Source of the DNA: Ceratopteris richardii
Lineage: Eukaryota > Streptophyta > Polypodiopsida > Polypodiales > Pteridaceae
Reading direction: 5' to 3'
NCBI GenBank assembly: GCA_020310875.1
Contig: CM035427.1
Location: 86,605,598 to 86,669,597, forward strand
DNA: 64,000 nucleotides
Made by a program: the position numbers and the translations under genes. Of this stretch, positions 61,489 through 64,000 are shown piece by piece; positions within the stretch are counted from its first letter, which is position 1, and every line of letters starts with the position of its first letter. The notes beneath the pieces were generated by a model. That model did not search any database, was not told the origin of the DNA, and saw only the letters and a program-made list of their open reading frames with translations.

Positions 61489-63605
61489 TGGTATCAGAGC
61501 ATGTCATCACTTTCTTTAGGGTGCCATCAACACCCCTCATATCATAGTCTCATAATCAAGGGAAAATCGGTGAGCATACTTGGGTGATAAGGAGCTCATA
61601 ATAATTTTGCTATGTGGGGTCAAAATTTTGATTTGAGCTCGTTTTGGCCTCCAAATGCACTATCCGAGTGATTGTGCATAGAATTTTGTCCTTTTGTGCC
61701 AAACATATGTACAATTTTTTGTTCTTTAGGACAGGCTCCTCGAAATTTGCTATAGGGCTAGCAAAGCTCGATTGGGTATATGTATTCAACTTATTGAGAT
61801 AGAGTCAATTTTTTGCATTAAGGTATTTGGTCAATGGCCATGGCTGAAAACAATGATTTCAGCACGTAGGTTGTTGAGGATAATTTGGATAGTACTAATT
61901 AGGCATTGTGGGCATACATGATGCATCATGTATTGGTAGCAAAAGGCCTGTGGAATATTGTGCAGTGTTGAAAAATGCCCTACTACACCTGCAAATATGG
62001 TGATTGTAGATGATGAAGATGGTGTTGAAGATAATGGTCTTCAATTTCTTGGTCGTGCTATGGTTCCTTTTGCACCTACTGCAAAGCAACTTTATTGGGA
62101 TGGAAGAAATGCATAGACATATGCATTGATAGCTTTGCTTGTCAAATGAGCCATTATCCCTCACATTCACTCCTGCAAGACAACAAAAGATGCTTGGGAT
62201 ACTCTTACAACATTATAACGAGCAATAAATAACGCTCGTACCTCCAAACAGAGCCGGAGAGTGAGCATATGAATGAAGAAGATTGAATGGACAGTTTTTT
62301 GACAAAGATCAAAGATTTGAAAGAGCAATTCATTTTTGTTGATGAGTTCTTGCTAGACAGGTCGCTTGTGAATACTCTTCTTAATGGTCTTTGAGATTCT
62401 TATCAGGGTTTTGATTCTACTCTTCGGCTAATGAAGAAAGGCAATCGGAATTCCTTAACCTTTGAGGAGTTAGCATCTATATTGCTATAGGAGAAGTCTA
62501 GGCAGAACAAGTGAATTATGCGTGTTGTGGACCAAGCTTTCTTAGCTAGTGGAAAGAGCAAAGATGAATGGAGCTTTACCACATAGCTTTTGGTTTGAGG
62601 TATGTGTGTAGTATATGTACTTAATAGGTGTCCCATCAAAGCATTGTAGTGTATCACTCCATATGAGGCTATGAGGGTGTTGTGTGTGTAGCATATATTC
62701 TTAATAGGTGTCTCACCAAAGCATTGTAGTCTACTACTCCATATGAGGCTTAGCATGGTTGCAGACCATATGTTGCACATCTTCATGTTTTTGGTTATCT
62801 AGCATATGCAATAGTGCCAAACAACAACGTAGAAAATTGGATGGCAGTGAAATGTATTTTCGTTGGTACAATTTTGAAAGCAAAAGCTGTTGTCTCTATC
62901 ATTCATATACTAAACACATTGTGGCTAGCCGTGATGTTGTTTTTGTGGAAGATGTAATTGAGCCCCTTATTCACATGTATTAAGGAGAGGCCAGTTAGCT
63001 TAAAGGATGTGTATGACACTTTGCTGCCTCTTTTTATAGGTGAACAATAAAGTGTTGGTCCTAGTGAAGCAATTTCTTAGCCTTTACATGTTTCAAATGA
63101 TGATGCATATCATTCCATTTTTGATGCAGATTTACATGATGTACTTATTGATTAGAAGACTGAAGAGGCAAAGACTATGCCTTAATGGAGGGTGAAAACT
63201 TTGAGAGGGAGCAAATTAGATGCACCTTTGTCATATCGTACTCGTTCAAGCTCTCATAGTGCTTCCTTTACATCATATTGTTATGCAATGGTTGTCTCTA
63301 GTATTTGTGATGAGGATGAACCTGTTTTTTTTGATGAAGCACGTAATTTAGAAAATTGGATGGGTACTATGCAATCAGAATATGATGCTATTATGAAGAA
63401 TTTTTCTTGTTCTTTATGTGACCAGCCTCTAGGCAAAAAGGCCATTGACACTAAATGGATATACAAGCTGAAACTTAAGCCTGACGGAACGATTGAATCT
63501 TGATAGGTATAAGGCTAGGCTTGTTGTCAAAGGTTATGCTCAAGAGAAAGGCATTGATTTTGATGAGACTTTTGCTCCCACCTGCCGAATAACCAATGCT
63601 GTGGA
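61247..63605 (+). mobile_element. Copia element H (family 1), truncated
   Basis: 5' LTR 61247-61488 (TGTTGGTATATT...CTCCAACA), PBS ATTGGTATCAGAGC, leader, gag (~61840-62570), integrase remnant (~62590-62960), linker and the start of RT (~63340-63590, [10 protein letters not shown]). No RNase H or 3' LTR. It is broken in many places. The LTR starts right at the end of the ACAT microsatellite. Confidence 0.85.
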
Positions 63606-64000
63606 GTTTCAAGATTGCAAACCTCAATAATCTTGGTATGTTTGAGTCTACATCCTAGTTATTACATAGCATCCTATAGTTGTCTGTATTCCAAGTAGTA
63701 CTTGGTTAAGAAAGGTGGGGTTGTGTGAGTGATGCGTGTTTGGGGAGAGCTCTTCATGACAAAGGTCCTTGTGTGTGCTTTGTAAGATACTTTGCATGAT
63801 ATGTGAAAAAGGTACCAAAAACAAATAACTACAACATATACAACCAATATATGTTAGCAAAACTTCGGTCCAAGACAAAAAAGTAGTCACACATATGAGA
63901 AAAAATATATACATAGACTCAAAATCATGCTCAAGTTGTATAAAAAAAAGTCATATGTTGCAATTATGGTGATAGTGTGCAAGATGAGGATATGCTTCCA
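63606..64000. other. Unassigned right edge
   Basis: Sequence after the Copia H breakpoint. No gene, repeat partner or element end was recognised. It may be intron of the zinc-knuckle/MYB gene. Confidence 0.3.

Overview
This is a stretch of a large, repeat-rich land-plant nuclear genome. Two host-gene traces support that. One is the first exon of a plant CCHC zinc-knuckle/MYB gene near the right end (58465-58813). The other is a decayed PPR gene (17538-18110) whose wording resembles the large PPR families of ferns and other non-flowering vascular plants. I favour a fern, with a gymnosperm as alternative; this is inference. No organellar, bacterial or CRISPR-like sequence was seen.

Nearly everything else is transposable elements and simple repeats. 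Left part (1-17.2 kb): LINE copy 1 (+ strand, 3' half) carries a tandemly triplicated segment and is split by a Copia element (B, minus strand, 5-bp target duplication CTCTT). B is itself entered by a plus-strand Copia of the same family (A). The LINE's 3' end resumes at 11502. LINE copy 2 (minus strand, 13.6-17.2 kb) has a 13-bp target duplication, a poly-A tail and an inverted 5' segment, the hallmark of twin priming.

Middle (17.2-28.5 kb): GA tracts, the PPR pseudogene, a ~100-bp tandem array, and a nearly whole, young Copia element (19508-25613; two 798-bp LTRs, 5-bp duplication GAAAG). Then come CT and AT microsatellites and one of two oppositely oriented copies (12.3-13.3 kb and 27.7-28.5 kb) of an unclassified TATA-bearing repeat.

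28.5-46.4 kb is one old family-1 Copia (C) opened by two separate insertions. The first is a block holding a Gypsy element (29682-36182, minus) plus a 2-kb G-rich minisatellite. The second is another family-1 Copia (D, 39081-44367). 46.4-55 kb holds a Gypsy-like gag remnant and more family-1 Copia pieces in both orientations. 55-58.2 kb is AT-rich with short tandem repeats and no gene found. 58.4 kb to the end holds the zinc-knuckle/MYB exon 1 and, probably, its long first intron, which contains a ~1-kb ACAT microsatellite and a further Copia fragment. The later exons are not in the window.

There is no operon-like or cooperating gene set. The interest lies in insertion order, LINE integration structure, the strand-asymmetric minisatellite, and a Gypsy gag with four zinc-knuckle-like motifs. 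All statements are from reading the sequence; no search was run, and percentages are eye estimates.
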